In this document: piece by piece, positions 43,327 to 51,893 of the stretch
Layout of the letters: every line of letters starts with the position of its first letter
How positions within the stretch are numbered: the stretch's first letter is position 1
From: an uncultured Paracoccus sp.
GTDB taxonomy: Bacteria > Pseudomonadota > Alphaproteobacteria > Rhodobacterales > Rhodobacteraceae
DNA: 64,000 nucleotides
Assembly (NCBI RefSeq): GCF_947487305.1
Contig: NZ_CANKWH010000011.1
Coordinates: forward strand, 62,001 to 126,000
Direction: 5' to 3'
Notes under the pieces: generated by a model
Seen by the model: the letters and a program-made list of their open reading frames with translations, nothing else
The model's database searches: none
Told to the model about the DNA's origin: nothing
Program-made: the position numbers and the translations under genes

Positions 43327-43710
43327 ATGAACAAGGAATTCATCGGACTCGCGCTGCTGATGGCAGGCACCGCGGTCGGGCATGTGGTTCTGGGCGGGCC
43401 GGATTATCCCGAGCAGTTCAGCGCGGTGCTGGAGTCGGACCGGCTGCGCGCCATGGCACTGGCGCTGTGGCACGCGGCGACCGTCGCGTTGATCGCTTTC
43501 GCGGCCTGCTATCTGCTGCTGGCGCGCGGGCCGAACCCGGCACTCTTGTGGATGACATCGCTGATCCAGCTGGGCTGGGTGGCGCTGTTCCTGTTCTATG
43601 GGCTGACCAATCTCGGCGAGATCTGGACCCTGTGGCAATGGGTGCTGTTTCTGGCCTTCCCGCTGCTGGCCTTCTGGGCCGAGCAGCGACGCAGCGCCCG
43701 CCCCGCCTAA
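43327..43710 (+). CDS. Small membrane protein under TetR control
   Basis: A 127-residue integral membrane protein with four predicted helices (about residues 5-22, 41-66, 72-92 and 97-118). No family is recognised for certain. The ATG at 43327 is chosen over one at 43315 because GGAGG lies 5 bases before it and the earlier ATG lies inside the operator. It diverges from the TetR gene across the operator pair and is its most likely target. It converges on soxG with overlapping stops. Confidence 0.8.
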   Translation: MNKEFIGLALLMAGTAVGHVVLGGPDYPEQFSAVLESDRLRAMALALWHAATVALIAFAACYLLLARGPNPALLWMTSLIQLGWVALFLFYGLTNLGEIWTLWQWVLFLAFPLLAFWAEQRRSARPA

Positions 43711-44225
43711 CGCGGGTCGAGATCGCTGCCCGGAATCGCCGCGTTCTGCAGGATCAGGCCAAGGTAATCCGCCGTCGAACGCATGCCGATGACGCGGAAC
43801 CCCTTGCCCTGCCGCCAGAAGGCAACGGCGGTCTGGGCAGCGCGGGTGCGGCGCAGCCCGTCCTTGGGGAAGGCCCCGAAATCGACCGGGCAGAGCTTTG
43901 ACAGAACCTGATCGGGTTTGGCGCCGGTCAGGTCAAAGACCGCGCGCAGGTCCGAGACATCGGCCACCAGCGCGTGCTCTCCCACCAGCGCCTGCTGCAG
44001 ATCGGCCAGCGCGGCGGCAACCTCGCCGGCGGGCAGGATCAGCAGCAGTTCATCCGGCGACATCCAGCCAAGGCTGCGGCTGCCATCGGAGACGATGCGG
44101 GTCGGTTCGGGGATCGCCAGCCCTGCGGCCTCGGCGATGGCATCCCCGGCCCGCGCCAGATCGGCGCGGATCAGGATCATGCCAAGCCCGTCCACACGGG
44201 CGACGGTTGCCAGCGCCTCAGCCAT
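43707..44225 (-). CDS. soxG: Sarcosine oxidase gamma subunit
   Basis: A 172-residue gamma subunit of heterotetrameric sarcosine oxidase. Family features are SLGWMSPDELLLILP near residues 51-65, DVSDLRAVFDLTG near 89-101 and the C-terminal RSTADYLGLIL. It supports assembly with alpha and beta. The start overlaps the end of soxA by 8 bases and has GGAAGGGGGG upstream. The name should not be confused with sulfur-oxidation genes. Confidence 0.93.
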   Translation of the reverse strand: MAEALATVARVDGLGMILIRADLARAGDAIAEAAGLAIPEPTRIVSDGSRSLGWMSPDELLLILPAGEVAAALADLQQALVGEHALVADVSDLRAVFDLTGAKPDQVLSKLCPVDFGAFPKDGLRRTRAAQTAVAFWRQGKGFRVIGMRSTADYLGLILQNAAIPGSDLDPR

Positions 44226-47148
44226 TCAGACGCCCCCCTTCCTTGTCATAGAAGACCGGATCGACGATGCGCGCCCGGATGGTTTCGCCCGAGGGCGTGG
44301 GGAAATCGATCACTTGCCCCATGCGTTCCGGCCCGTGCCGCACCAGTCCCATGGCGATGGGGCGGTTCAGCGTCGGCGAATGATAGGTCGAGGTCACGCG
44401 GCCCTGCATCTTCTTCTGGCCATTGGCGTTCTCGCCCGCATCGACGGCATAGGCGCCATCGGGGATCATCCGCCCGTCGAGGCTTTCCAGCCCGACCAGC
44501 CGCCAGCGATTGCCATCGATCATATGGCTGCGGGCCTGCGCGCGCTTGCCGATATAATCAGGCTTCTTCTTCGAGATCGCCCAGCCCAGCCCCAGATCCT
44601 GCGGGATCACGGTGCCGTCGGATTCGTCCCCGATCATGATATAGCCCTTCTCGGCGCGCAGGATATGCATCGCCTCGGTGCCATAGGCGGTCACGCCCAG
44701 GTCGCGCCCGGCCTGATGCAGTGCCTCCCACAGTTCCAGCCCGCGCCCGGCGGGAACGGCGAGTTCGAAGCTGAGCTCGCCCGAAAAGCTGATGCGATAG
44801 ATGCGGGCCGGGATGCCGGCCAGTTCGCCCTCGGCCCAGGCCATGAAGGGCAGGGCTTCGGGCGACACGTCGATGGTGCCGGGCAGGCGTTGCAAGAGCT
44901 CGCGCGCCTTGGGACCGGCAACGGCGACCTGTGCATATTGCTCGGTGGCATTGGCGGTATAGACCTGCCAGTCCCACCATTCGCATTGCAGCCAGTCCTC
45001 CATATGGGCGTGGATGCGATCCGCGCCGCCGGTGGTGGTGTGGCACAGCCAGGTGTCATCCGAAAGCCTTGCGACCACGCCATCATCGCTGAGGAAGCCG
45101 TTTTCGCTGCAGACGAGACCATAGCGGCACTTGCCGACCGGCAGGGACGACATCATCCCGGTATAGATCATGTCGAGGAAGCGCCCGGCATCGGGACCCT
45201 TGACCAGAATCTTGCCGAGGGTTGAGGCATCGAGCAGCCCGACCGAGTTCCTGACCGCCAGAACCTCGCGGGCGACGGCGGCATGAACATCCTCGCCGCC
45301 CTTGGGATAGGCATAGGCACGGCGCCAGAGGCCCACTGGCTCCCAATGCGCACCATTGCGCGCGTGCCAGTCATGCATCGGCGTCTTGCGCAGCGGCTGG
45401 AAGGCATCGCCCCGCGCATCGGCGGCGATGGTGCCAAGGGTCAGCGGCGTATAGGGCGGGCGGAAGGTGGTGGTGCCGGTGGCCGGGATCGGCTGGTCCA
45501 GCGCCTTGGACAGAATGGCGAGGCCGTTGATATTGCTGACCTTGCCCTGGTCCGTCGCCATGCCAAGCGTGGTGTAGCGCTTGGTATGCTCGACCGAGGC
45601 ATAGCCCTCGCGCGCGGCCAGTTCGACATCAGTGACCTTCACGTCGTTCTGATAGTCGAGCCACATCTTCGCGCGCAGCTTGTAGGGCGCCTGCGCCGGC
45701 ATGACCCAGACGGGCTGGGTCTGGCCCTCGTCACGCTCCAGATCGCCGGCCGCGCGCAGATCGCCCGCAGCCGCGCCGACGGCGGTGACATTGCCCTTGC
45801 CATCGGCACCCAGAGGCGGGCGGTCGGGGTCGGGGCGAAACATGGCCTGCGCCTCGTCCCAGATCAGCTTGCCGCCGCAATGGCTCCACAGATGCACGAC
45901 CGGGGACCAGCCGCCCGACATGGCGACCACGTCGCAATCGATGCCGCCGGTGACATGGCCATCACCCGACTGGTCGCAGATCGACACGCCCTCGACCTGA
46001 CGGCTGCCCTTGACCTTGGCGATGGCGGTATTGGTCAGGACCGGAATATTCCGGGCGCGGACGGCCTGCACCAGCTCGCCCTCGGCCTGCACCCTTGCAT
46101 CCAGCACGGCGGCGACCTCGAGTCCCGCATCGGCGGCGACCAGTGCGGTGCGATAGGCGTCGTCGTTGTTGGTGACGACGACGACGCGCTGGCCGAGCGC
46201 AACCCCGTAATCCACGATGAAATCGCGCACAGCCGATGCCAGCATGACGCCGGGAACGTCATTGCCAGAGAAGGCCAGCGGGCGTTCCAGCGCGCCGGTC
46301 GCGGTGATGACCTGCCCGGCGCGGATGCGCCACAGACGCTGGCGCGGGATACCGGCGTTCGGGTCGTGATCGGCCAGCGCCTCACGCGCCAAGAGATAGC
46401 CGTGATCGTAGAGCCCGGTCGCCATGGTGTTGCGGCGTAGGGTCACGGTCTTCTTGGCCCGCAACTCTGCGAGCAGCGCCTCGATCTCGGCCTCGCCGCC
46501 CTTGTGATCGACCGGCGTGCGGCCGCCCCAGTTCGGCGACTGTTCCAGCACCAGAACGCGCCTGCGCCCCTTGGCCGCCGCCAACGCCGCCTTGAGGCCG
46601 GCGATGCCGCCGCCCACCACCACGACATCGGCGAAGTCATAGGCCTGTTCGTAACGATCCGGGTCGGGATCGGTCGGCGCGCGGCCAAGGCCGGCGCTGC
46701 GACGGATGATCGGCTCGAAGAGATGTTTCCAGAACGGGCGCGGATGGATGAAGGTCTTGTAATAGAACCCGGCCGGCAGCATCGGCGACAGCCAGTTGTT
46801 GATCTCGCCCACATCGGCATCCAGCGATGGCCAGCAATTCTGGCTGCGCAGGATCATGCCCTGCACCAAGGCCGTGGTGGTGGCGCGCTGGTTCGGCTCG
46901 AACCGGCCGCCCTGCCCCAACCCGAAAAGGGCATTGGGTTCCTCGGCGCCCGAGGCGACCGGGCCGCGCGGGCGGTGGTACTTGAACGAGCGGCCCATCA
47001 TCAGCTGGCCATTGGCCAGCAGCGCCGAGGCCAGCGTATCGCCCTCGAGCCCGCGCAGATGGCGGCCGTCAAAACGGAAGGGCAGTTGATAGGCGCGATC
47101 GATCAGGCGGCCGCCCTTTGGCAGCCGGAAGGGGCGGGATTGGCTCAT
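44218..47148 (-). CDS. soxA: Sarcosine oxidase alpha subunit
   Basis: A 976-residue alpha subunit. The N-terminal part binds NAD+ (GGGIAGLKAALAAAKG near residue 178). The C-terminal half is a tetrahydrofolate-binding GcvT-like domain (roughly residues 600-960, with VGLLDASTLGKI and ending in a GcvT C-terminal barrel). The enzyme oxidises sarcosine to glycine, transferring the methyl group as 5,10-methylene-THF and making peroxide. Its ATG overlaps the soxD stop (ATGA). Confidence 0.96.
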   Translation of the reverse strand: MSQSRPFRLPKGGRLIDRAYQLPFRFDGRHLRGLEGDTLASALLANGQLMMGRSFKYHRPRGPVASGAEEPNALFGLGQGGRFEPNQRATTTALVQGMILRSQNCWPSLDADVGEINNWLSPMLPAGFYYKTFIHPRPFWKHLFEPIIRRSAGLGRAPTDPDPDRYEQAYDFADVVVVGGGIAGLKAALAAAKGRRRVLVLEQSPNWGGRTPVDHKGGEAEIEALLAELRAKKTVTLRRNTMATGLYDHGYLLAREALADHDPNAGIPRQRLWRIRAGQVITATGALERPLAFSGNDVPGVMLASAVRDFIVDYGVALGQRVVVVTNNDDAYRTALVAADAGLEVAAVLDARVQAEGELVQAVRARNIPVLTNTAIAKVKGSRQVEGVSICDQSGDGHVTGGIDCDVVAMSGGWSPVVHLWSHCGGKLIWDEAQAMFRPDPDRPPLGADGKGNVTAVGAAAGDLRAAGDLERDEGQTQPVWVMPAQAPYKLRAKMWLDYQNDVKVTDVELAAREGYASVEHTKRYTTLGMATDQGKVSNINGLAILSKALDQPIPATGTTTFRPPYTPLTLGTIAADARGDAFQPLRKTPMHDWHARNGAHWEPVGLWRRAYAYPKGGEDVHAAVAREVLAVRNSVGLLDASTLGKILVKGPDAGRFLDMIYTGMMSSLPVGKCRYGLVCSENGFLSDDGVVARLSDDTWLCHTTTGGADRIHAHMEDWLQCEWWDWQVYTANATEQYAQVAVAGPKARELLQRLPGTIDVSPEALPFMAWAEGELAGIPARIYRISFSGELSFELAVPAGRGLELWEALHQAGRDLGVTAYGTEAMHILRAEKGYIMIGDESDGTVIPQDLGLGWAISKKKPDYIGKRAQARSHMIDGNRWRLVGLESLDGRMIPDGAYAVDAGENANGQKKMQGRVTSTYHSPTLNRPIAMGLVRHGPERMGQVIDFPTPSGETIRARIVDPVFYDKEGGRLNG

Positions 47149-47468
47149 GGGCGGAACGTCCAGTCAGGGCGGGCAGCGGTGATGGCGGCGATGACCTCGT
47201 CGGTCGGCGCGGGGGTCTGGGCCTTGTAGGTCGCATAGACCTGCAGCGTGGCGGTGTCGCGGGCGGCGAGGAACCACTTGCCGCAGCCATAGGCATGGCG
47301 CCAGCGTTCGAAATGCACGCCCTTGGGATTGGCGCGGGCGAACATGTAGGCCTCGAAATCCTCATCCGATCCGGCGGGACCGATGCGCTTCAGATGCGCC
47401 TCGCCGCCGGGGGCCAGTTCGGTTTCCTCGGCGCGGATGCCGCAATAGGGGCAGGTCAGCGTCAACAT
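47145..47468 (-). CDS. soxD: Sarcosine oxidase delta subunit
   Basis: A 107-residue zinc-binding delta subunit. Ligands are likely C6, C9 (TCPYCG), H59 and C62 (RHAYGCGKWF), the family pattern. AAGGAG precedes the ATG at 47468. It lies only 4 bases after the TfoX-like gene and overlaps soxA. Confidence 0.95.
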   Translation of the reverse strand: MLTLTCPYCGIRAEETELAPGGEAHLKRIGPAGSDEDFEAYMFARANPKGVHFERWRHAYGCGKWFLAARDTATLQVYATYKAQTPAPTDEVIAAITAARPDWTFRP

Positions 47469-47472
47469 GCGG

Positions 47473-47808
47473 TCACTCCTTCGGCGGAAGTTCTGAGGCG
47501 TTTTCAAGGGCGAGGGCAAGCAGCCGGGCGCGGCTTTCCTCATCGGCCTGCGCCTCGCCGGTCAACATGACGAAGCCGCCCATCACCCGGTCCGCCATCG
47601 CCATCACGGCAACGCCCGGCAGGGCCAGCGCCGCTGCCTCGTGCGTCTTGCCCACGCGATAGAGCAGCGCCCCGGTCGACATGACGCCGGTCAGCATATG
47701 GCCGCCGCGCATGAAGCCGAGGCCGCCGAACATCTTCTTTTCGGAAATGCCGTCCAGCGCGGAAAGATCGTCGCGCATCATCTCGGCGGCGCCGGGGTCA
47801 ATGGCCAT
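47473..47808 (-). CDS. TfoX/Sxy N-terminal domain protein
   Basis: A 111-residue protein of the TfoX_N family (KKMFGGLGFMRGGHMLTGVM, then LLYRVGK). Full-length TfoX/Sxy proteins control competence in gamma-proteobacteria; short versions with only this domain are common and uncharacterised. It lies between soxB and soxD of the sarcosine oxidase operon and is spaced 4 bases from soxD, so it is cotranscribed. GGGGGG precedes the ATG. Confidence 0.9.
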   Translation of the reverse strand: MAIDPGAAEMMRDDLSALDGISEKKMFGGLGFMRGGHMLTGVMSTGALLYRVGKTHEAAALALPGVAVMAMADRVMGGFVMLTGEAQADEESRARLLALALENASELPPKE

Positions 47809-47833
47809 CGCCGCCCCCCTGACACGCGAAGGC

Positions 47834-47883
47834 CGGGGGCTGACTGCCCCCGGACCCCCGTGGATAGTTGGACCAAGGCGAAA
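47834..47883. repeat. Dispersed intergenic repeat, copy 2
   Basis: Matches 32161-32210 at 45 of 50 positions in the same orientation. It contains the inverted repeat GGGGGCTGACTGCCCCC. As with copy 1, it lies after the stop of one minus-strand gene and before the start of the next. Confidence 0.8.
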
Positions 47884-47899
47884 GCAAGAAGGCTTTCGC
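47878..47899. terminator. Perfect hairpin after the 11-mer repeat gene
   Basis: GCGAAAGC (47878-47885) and GCTTTCGC (47892-47899) form a perfect 8-bp stem with a 6-base loop, 14 bases after the stop of the upstream minus-strand gene. No long T run follows, so termination strength is uncertain. Confidence 0.45.
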
Positions 47900-47912
47900 G
47901 CTCAGTGCCCGA

Positions 47913-48311
47913 TCAGTTCGACGGAGCCGGAGCGGTGGTTTCCGCAGCAGCGTCGGAAGCGGCATCCGCGGCGTCGGCAGCAGCGTCAGCGCTGGCATCG
48001 GCAGCATCGGCAGCCGCATCAGCGGTCGCGTCGGCAGCATCGGCCGCAGCGTCGGTCGCGGCATCGGCAGCTTCACCGGCAGCGTCGGCAGCGGCATCAG
48101 CCGCGCCAGCGGCGGCATCGGCAGCGCCGGCAGCCGCATCGGCAGCAGCGTCAGCGGCCGGGGCTTCAGTGGTTTCAACGGTGACCGTGGTGTCGCCAGC
48201 GTCGGTCGCTGCGGTTTCCTCGCCACCACCCATGAGCCAGAAGATGACCAGCACCGCGACGAGGATGCCGCCAACGATGAACCAGAGCGAGTTATTCTTT
48301 TGTTCAGCCAT
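47913..48311 (-). CDS. Membrane-anchored Ala/Asp-rich protein with 11-residue repeats
   Basis: A 132-residue protein. One membrane helix spans about residues 9-28 (WFIVGGILVAVLVIFWLM) and is followed by a Thr/Glu-rich linker. Residues 54-119 are six consecutive 11-residue units each starting DAA (for example DAAADAADATA and DAAADAADASA). The tail is acidic and should form an extended amphipathic helix, periplasmic if the charged N terminus stays inside. 11-mer Ala-rich repeats recall group-3 LEA stress proteins; no database family is claimed. AAAGGG precedes the ATG. It lies 96 bases after soxB. Confidence 0.85.
   Translation of the reverse strand: MAEQKNNSLWFIVGGILVAVLVIFWLMGGGEETAATDAGDTTVTVETTEAPAADAAADAAAGAADAAAGAADAAADAAGEAADAATDAAADAADATADAAADAADASADAAADAADAASDAAAETTAPAPSN
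47955..48152 (-). repeat. Six tandem 33-bp coding repeats
   Basis: The 198 bp encode six 11-residue units in register with the reading frame. The last three units differ at only one or two residues each. They may expand or contract by slippage. Confidence 0.8.
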
Positions 48312-48407
48312 GATAATCCCTTTGTGGCTTTGGCAGGTCTGTGGCCGCTCAATTCGCGCGGTGGCACAAAGGTTCCCTGAAAACTGACAATCATCAACCG
48401 TCCCCGC

Positions 48408-49673
48408 TCAATGCGCCACGCCGGCGGCGACGGATTCGTCGATAAACCGCCCCTCGCGGAAGCGGTTCAGGCCGAATTCCGCCGACAGCGGGCCGGGTTG
48501 GCCCTTGGCGATCAGCTCGGCCATGGCCCAGCCCGACCCCGGAATCGCCTTGAACCCGCCGGTGCCCCAGCCGCAGTTGACGAAGACCCCGCCGACCGGC
48601 GTGGTCGAGAGAATCGGCGAGCGGTCCCCGGTCATGTCGACGATGCCGCCCCATTGCCGCAGCATCTTCAGCCGCGACAGCATCGGGAAGGTTTCGACCA
48701 GCGCACGCACGGTTTCCTCGACATGGTGCCAGCTGCCACGCTGCGTGTAATTGTTGAATCCGTCGGTGCCGCCGCCGATCACCATCTCGCCCTTGTCGGA
48801 TTGCGACAGGTAGCCGTGAACGGTGTTGGCCATGACCACGACATCCATGCAGGGCTTGATCGGCTCGCTGACCAGCGCCTGCAAAGCGATGCTTTCAATG
48901 GGCAGGCGGAAGCCGGCCATCTCGGCCAGCTGGCTGGAATGGCCGGCGACGACCAGCGCCAATTTGTCGCAGCCGATCCGGCCCTTCGAGGTATTCACCG
49001 CGCGGACCTGCCCGCCCTCGGTCTCGACGCCCGTGACCTCGCAATTCTGGATGATGTCCATGCCCATGTCGCTGCAGGCCCGGGCATAGCCCCAGGCCAC
49101 CGCGTCATGCCGCGCCGTGCCGCCACGCGCCTGGTAAAGCCCGCCCAGCACCGGGTAGCGCGGCCCGTCGATGTTCATGATCGGCACCAGTTCCTTCACC
49201 CGCTTGGCGTCGATCCACTCGGTCGAGACCCCTTGCAGCAGGTTGGCATGGACGGTGCGCTTGTAGCCGCGGGCCTCATGTTCGGTCTGGGCCAGCATGA
49301 TCAGGCCGCGCGGGCTGAACATGACGTTATAGTTCAGGTCTTGCGACAGGTTCTCGTAAAGCTTCAGCGCCTTGTCATAGATCGCCGCCGAGGGATCCTG
49401 CAGGTAGTTCGAGCGGATGATGGTGGTGTTGCGACCGGTATTGCCGCCGCCCAGCCAGCCCTTCTCGATCACCGCCACATCGGTGATGCCGAAATTCTTG
49501 CCGAGGTAATAGGCGGTGGCGAGGCCATGCCCGCCGGCACCGACGATCACCACCTGGTACTTGTCGCGCGGCGTCGGGCTGGCCCAAGCCCGGTTCCAGC
49601 CGGAATGCTGGCGTAGCGCCTCGCGTGCGATGGCAAAGACCGAATAGCGGCCGGAACGGGCGGGCGTGGGCAT
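48408..49673 (-). CDS. soxB: Sarcosine oxidase beta subunit
   Basis: A 421-residue flavoprotein with the catalytic site for sarcosine. A Rossmann FAD motif VIVGAGGHGLA lies near residues 42-52. H189 in GGTARHDAV is where heterotetrameric enzymes carry covalently bound FMN. It is the first gene of the operon; the alpha, delta and gamma genes follow after two extra genes. A 49-base leader with GGGGAA precedes the ATG-proximal region. Confidence 0.96.
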   Translation of the reverse strand: MPTPARSGRYSVFAIAREALRQHSGWNRAWASPTPRDKYQVVIVGAGGHGLATAYYLGKNFGITDVAVIEKGWLGGGNTGRNTTIIRSNYLQDPSAAIYDKALKLYENLSQDLNYNVMFSPRGLIMLAQTEHEARGYKRTVHANLLQGVSTEWIDAKRVKELVPIMNIDGPRYPVLGGLYQARGGTARHDAVAWGYARACSDMGMDIIQNCEVTGVETEGGQVRAVNTSKGRIGCDKLALVVAGHSSQLAEMAGFRLPIESIALQALVSEPIKPCMDVVVMANTVHGYLSQSDKGEMVIGGGTDGFNNYTQRGSWHHVEETVRALVETFPMLSRLKMLRQWGGIVDMTGDRSPILSTTPVGGVFVNCGWGTGGFKAIPGSGWAMAELIAKGQPGPLSAEFGLNRFREGRFIDESVAAGVAH

Positions 49674-49849
49674 GGTGGATTCCCCGGCTTGGTGTCGCGG
49701 CCACCATGGCCCGGCAGGGGGGCCACACTCAAGGCGTGAAGCGGCAGATCATGGCGAAATGCGACACGCCCTCGCGCGGTTTTGCGCAGCCGGGGCTTTT
49801 GCCAGGGCCGCAAAGCGGCTAGGTCGGCAGGGCAAGGGGGAAGTTGCCG

Positions 49850-51082
49850 ATGATGTTTTGGTTTTTCTGCGCCGCTCTGGTTGTCATCGTCGGTCTGGCG
49901 ATCCTGACGCCGGTCTGGCGCACGCGCGGCGATACCGGGGCCGAGACGGCGGCGAGGTTCGACCTGCAGGTCTATCGTGACCAGCTGCGCGAGGTCGAGC
50001 GTGACCTGACCCGTGGCGTCATCAGCGCCGAGGAGGCCGAGCGGCTGCGCCGCGAGATCGGTCGCAAGGTGCTGGAGGCCGACCGCCGCGCCGGCGAGGA
50101 AAGCCCGGCCCCGCGCCGCCGCTCTGGCTGGATCGGCGCGGTTCTGGCGCTGGCGCTGGTGCTGGGCGGCGCGGTCTGGCTTTACGAGCGCGAGGGCGTG
50201 CCCGGCATGCCCGACCTGCCGCTGGCCGAGCGCATTGCCGCCGCGGAAGCCGTCTATGACAGCCGCCCCAGCCAGTCCGAGGCCGAGGCCGCCGCACCGC
50301 CGCTGAAACGGGGCGAGATCGATGCCGATTATGCCGCGCTGATCGAGGAACTACGCGAGGCCGTCGCCAAGACGCCCGACGATCCACAAGGGCTGGCGCT
50401 TCTGTCGATGCACGAGACCCGGCTTGGCAATCTTGACGCCGCCATCACCGCGCAGCGCCACCTGATCGAGGTGAAGGGGCCCGAGGCCAGCGCCGGCGAA
50501 CATGCGATGTTAGCCTCGCAACTGGTCGAGGCGGCGGGCGGGCTGATCACCCCCGAAGCCGAGGACGAAATGGCCCGCGCGCTGCGGATCGATCCGGGGA
50601 ATGCACAGGCCCGCTATATGCTGGGGCTCCTGCAGGCGCAGAACGGTCGGCCCGACCGCGCCTTCCCGATCTGGCGCGATCTTCTGGAAAAAGGCCCGGC
50701 CGATGCGCCCTGGATCGCGCCGATCCGCGCCGCGATCCCCGACCTGGCCTGGCTGGCGGGGCAGCCGGATTATACCCCGCCGGAAACCGCCATGCCCGCC
50801 CTGCCCGGCCCCGATGCCGAGGCCATGGCCGCCGCCGAGGGGATGAGCGATGCCGACCGGCAGGAGATGATCACCGGCATGGTCAAGCAACTGGAAGAGC
50901 GGCTGGCGTCCGAGGGCGGCAGTCCCGAGGAATGGGCGCGGCTCATTGGCGCGCTGGTTGTGCTGGGCCATCGCGACCATGCCGCCGAGATCTGGGGCGA
51001 GGCGCAGAGCCGCTTTGCCGCCCAGCCCGAGGCTCTGGACGTGGTGACGAAGGCCGCAAGCGAAGCGGGGCTGGTCGAATGA
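49850..51082 (+). CDS. ccmI: Cytochrome c biogenesis protein CcmI
   Basis: A 410-residue CcmI (CycH), the apocytochrome c chaperone of the System I pathway. The first hydrophobic segment is at residues 1-20 and the second near 88-106, separated by a cytoplasmic coiled-coil-like loop (LREVERDLTRGVISAEEAERLRREI, in part). The large C-terminal TPR domain is periplasmic. AAGGGGG precedes ATGATG. Other ccm genes are not adjacent. It overlaps ruvX by 4 bases (ATGA). Confidence 0.93.
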   Translation: MMFWFFCAALVVIVGLAILTPVWRTRGDTGAETAARFDLQVYRDQLREVERDLTRGVISAEEAERLRREIGRKVLEADRRAGEESPAPRRRSGWIGAVLALALVLGGAVWLYEREGVPGMPDLPLAERIAAAEAVYDSRPSQSEAEAAAPPLKRGEIDADYAALIEELREAVAKTPDDPQGLALLSMHETRLGNLDAAITAQRHLIEVKGPEASAGEHAMLASQLVEAAGGLITPEAEDEMARALRIDPGNAQARYMLGLLQAQNGRPDRAFPIWRDLLEKGPADAPWIAPIRAAIPDLAWLAGQPDYTPPETAMPALPGPDAEAMAAAEGMSDADRQEMITGMVKQLEERLASEGGSPEEWARLIGALVVLGHRDHAAEIWGEAQSRFAAQPEALDVVTKAASEAGLVE

Positions 51083-51543
51083 TCTTCGAGGATATCGAAG
51101 AATTCGCCGCCGCCCTGCCCCGCGCCGGCGGGCTGGTCGGGCTGGATCTGGGCACCAAGACCATTGGCGTGGCGGTCAGCGACGGGCTGCGGCAGGTGGC
51201 GACGCCGCTTCTGACCATCAAGCGGCAGAAATTCACTCTGGACGCCAAGGCGATGCTGGCCATCGTGGATGAGCGCGGGCTTTCGGGGATCGTCCTTGGC
51301 CTGCCGCGCAACATGGATGGCAGCGAGGGCCCGCGGGCGCAATCGACCCGTGCCTTCGCCCGGAACCTCACCGGACTGACCGATCTACCCGTCACCTATT
51401 GGGACGAGCGCCTGTCGACCGTCGCCGCCGAGCGTGCGCTGCTGGAGGGCGACACCTCGCGCAAGCGCCGCGCCGAGGTGATCGATCAGGTGGCCGCCGG
51501 TTACATCCTGCAGGGCGCGCTGGACCGGCTGCGGCACCTTTAA
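51079..51543 (+). CDS. ruvX: RuvX/YqgF-family endonuclease
   Basis: A 154-residue RNase H-fold protein. Motifs GLDLGTKTIGVAVSD and DERLSTVAAE carry the acidic residues of the predicted Holliday-junction resolvase or rRNA-processing nuclease. The ATG overlaps the ccmI stop. The longer upstream frame is not coding. Confidence 0.95.
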   Translation: MIFEDIEEFAAALPRAGGLVGLDLGTKTIGVAVSDGLRQVATPLLTIKRQKFTLDAKAMLAIVDERGLSGIVLGLPRNMDGSEGPRAQSTRAFARNLTGLTDLPVTYWDERLSTVAAERALLEGDTSRKRRAEVIDQVAAGYILQGALDRLRHL

Positions 51544-51656
51544 GGTCGAAACCGGGCGGAGACAGGGCGCTTTCGGCGCATCACCCGCTGCCCTGACGTG
51601 AAAGCTGGGCGGATCGGTGGCTTGCATCCGCCGAACCGCCGCCTAGAGTGCCGCCG

Positions 51657-51893
51657 ATGAAGCTGGAACCGCCCGTCTGGACCCGAATGGAACCGCAAAG
51701 CCCCTGCGTGAACATCTGTGTGATTCACCCGCAGGAGGGGATTTGCGTCGGCTGCTATCGCACCCTGACCGAGATCGCCCAATGGGCCGGGATGAATGAC
51801 GACATGCGCCGGGCGGTTCTGGCCGAACTGCCCGAGCGCAAACCCCGGTTGAAGAAGCGTCGCGGCGGGCGCGGCGGGCGGCGCGACGACTGA
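51657..51893 (+). CDS. DUF1289 family protein
   Basis: A 78-residue cysteine-containing protein. SPCVNICVIHPQEGICVGCYRT matches the DUF1289 pattern with four cysteines likely to bind a metal or cluster; the tail is Arg/Lys-rich. The function is unknown. ATG at 51657 or a GTG three codons earlier are both possible and neither has a clear ribosome binding site. The stop abuts the convergent methyltransferase stop. Confidence 0.88.
   Translation: MKLEPPVWTRMEPQSPCVNICVIHPQEGICVGCYRTLTEIAQWAGMNDDMRRAVLAELPERKPRLKKRRGGRGGRRDD

Noticed and set aside
43707-49673. Reading soxB, soxA, soxD and soxG as sulfur-oxidation genes
   Set aside because: Their sequences are sarcosine oxidase subunits (FAD, THF and zinc domains); only soxY, soxZ and soxS in this window belong to sulfur oxidation.
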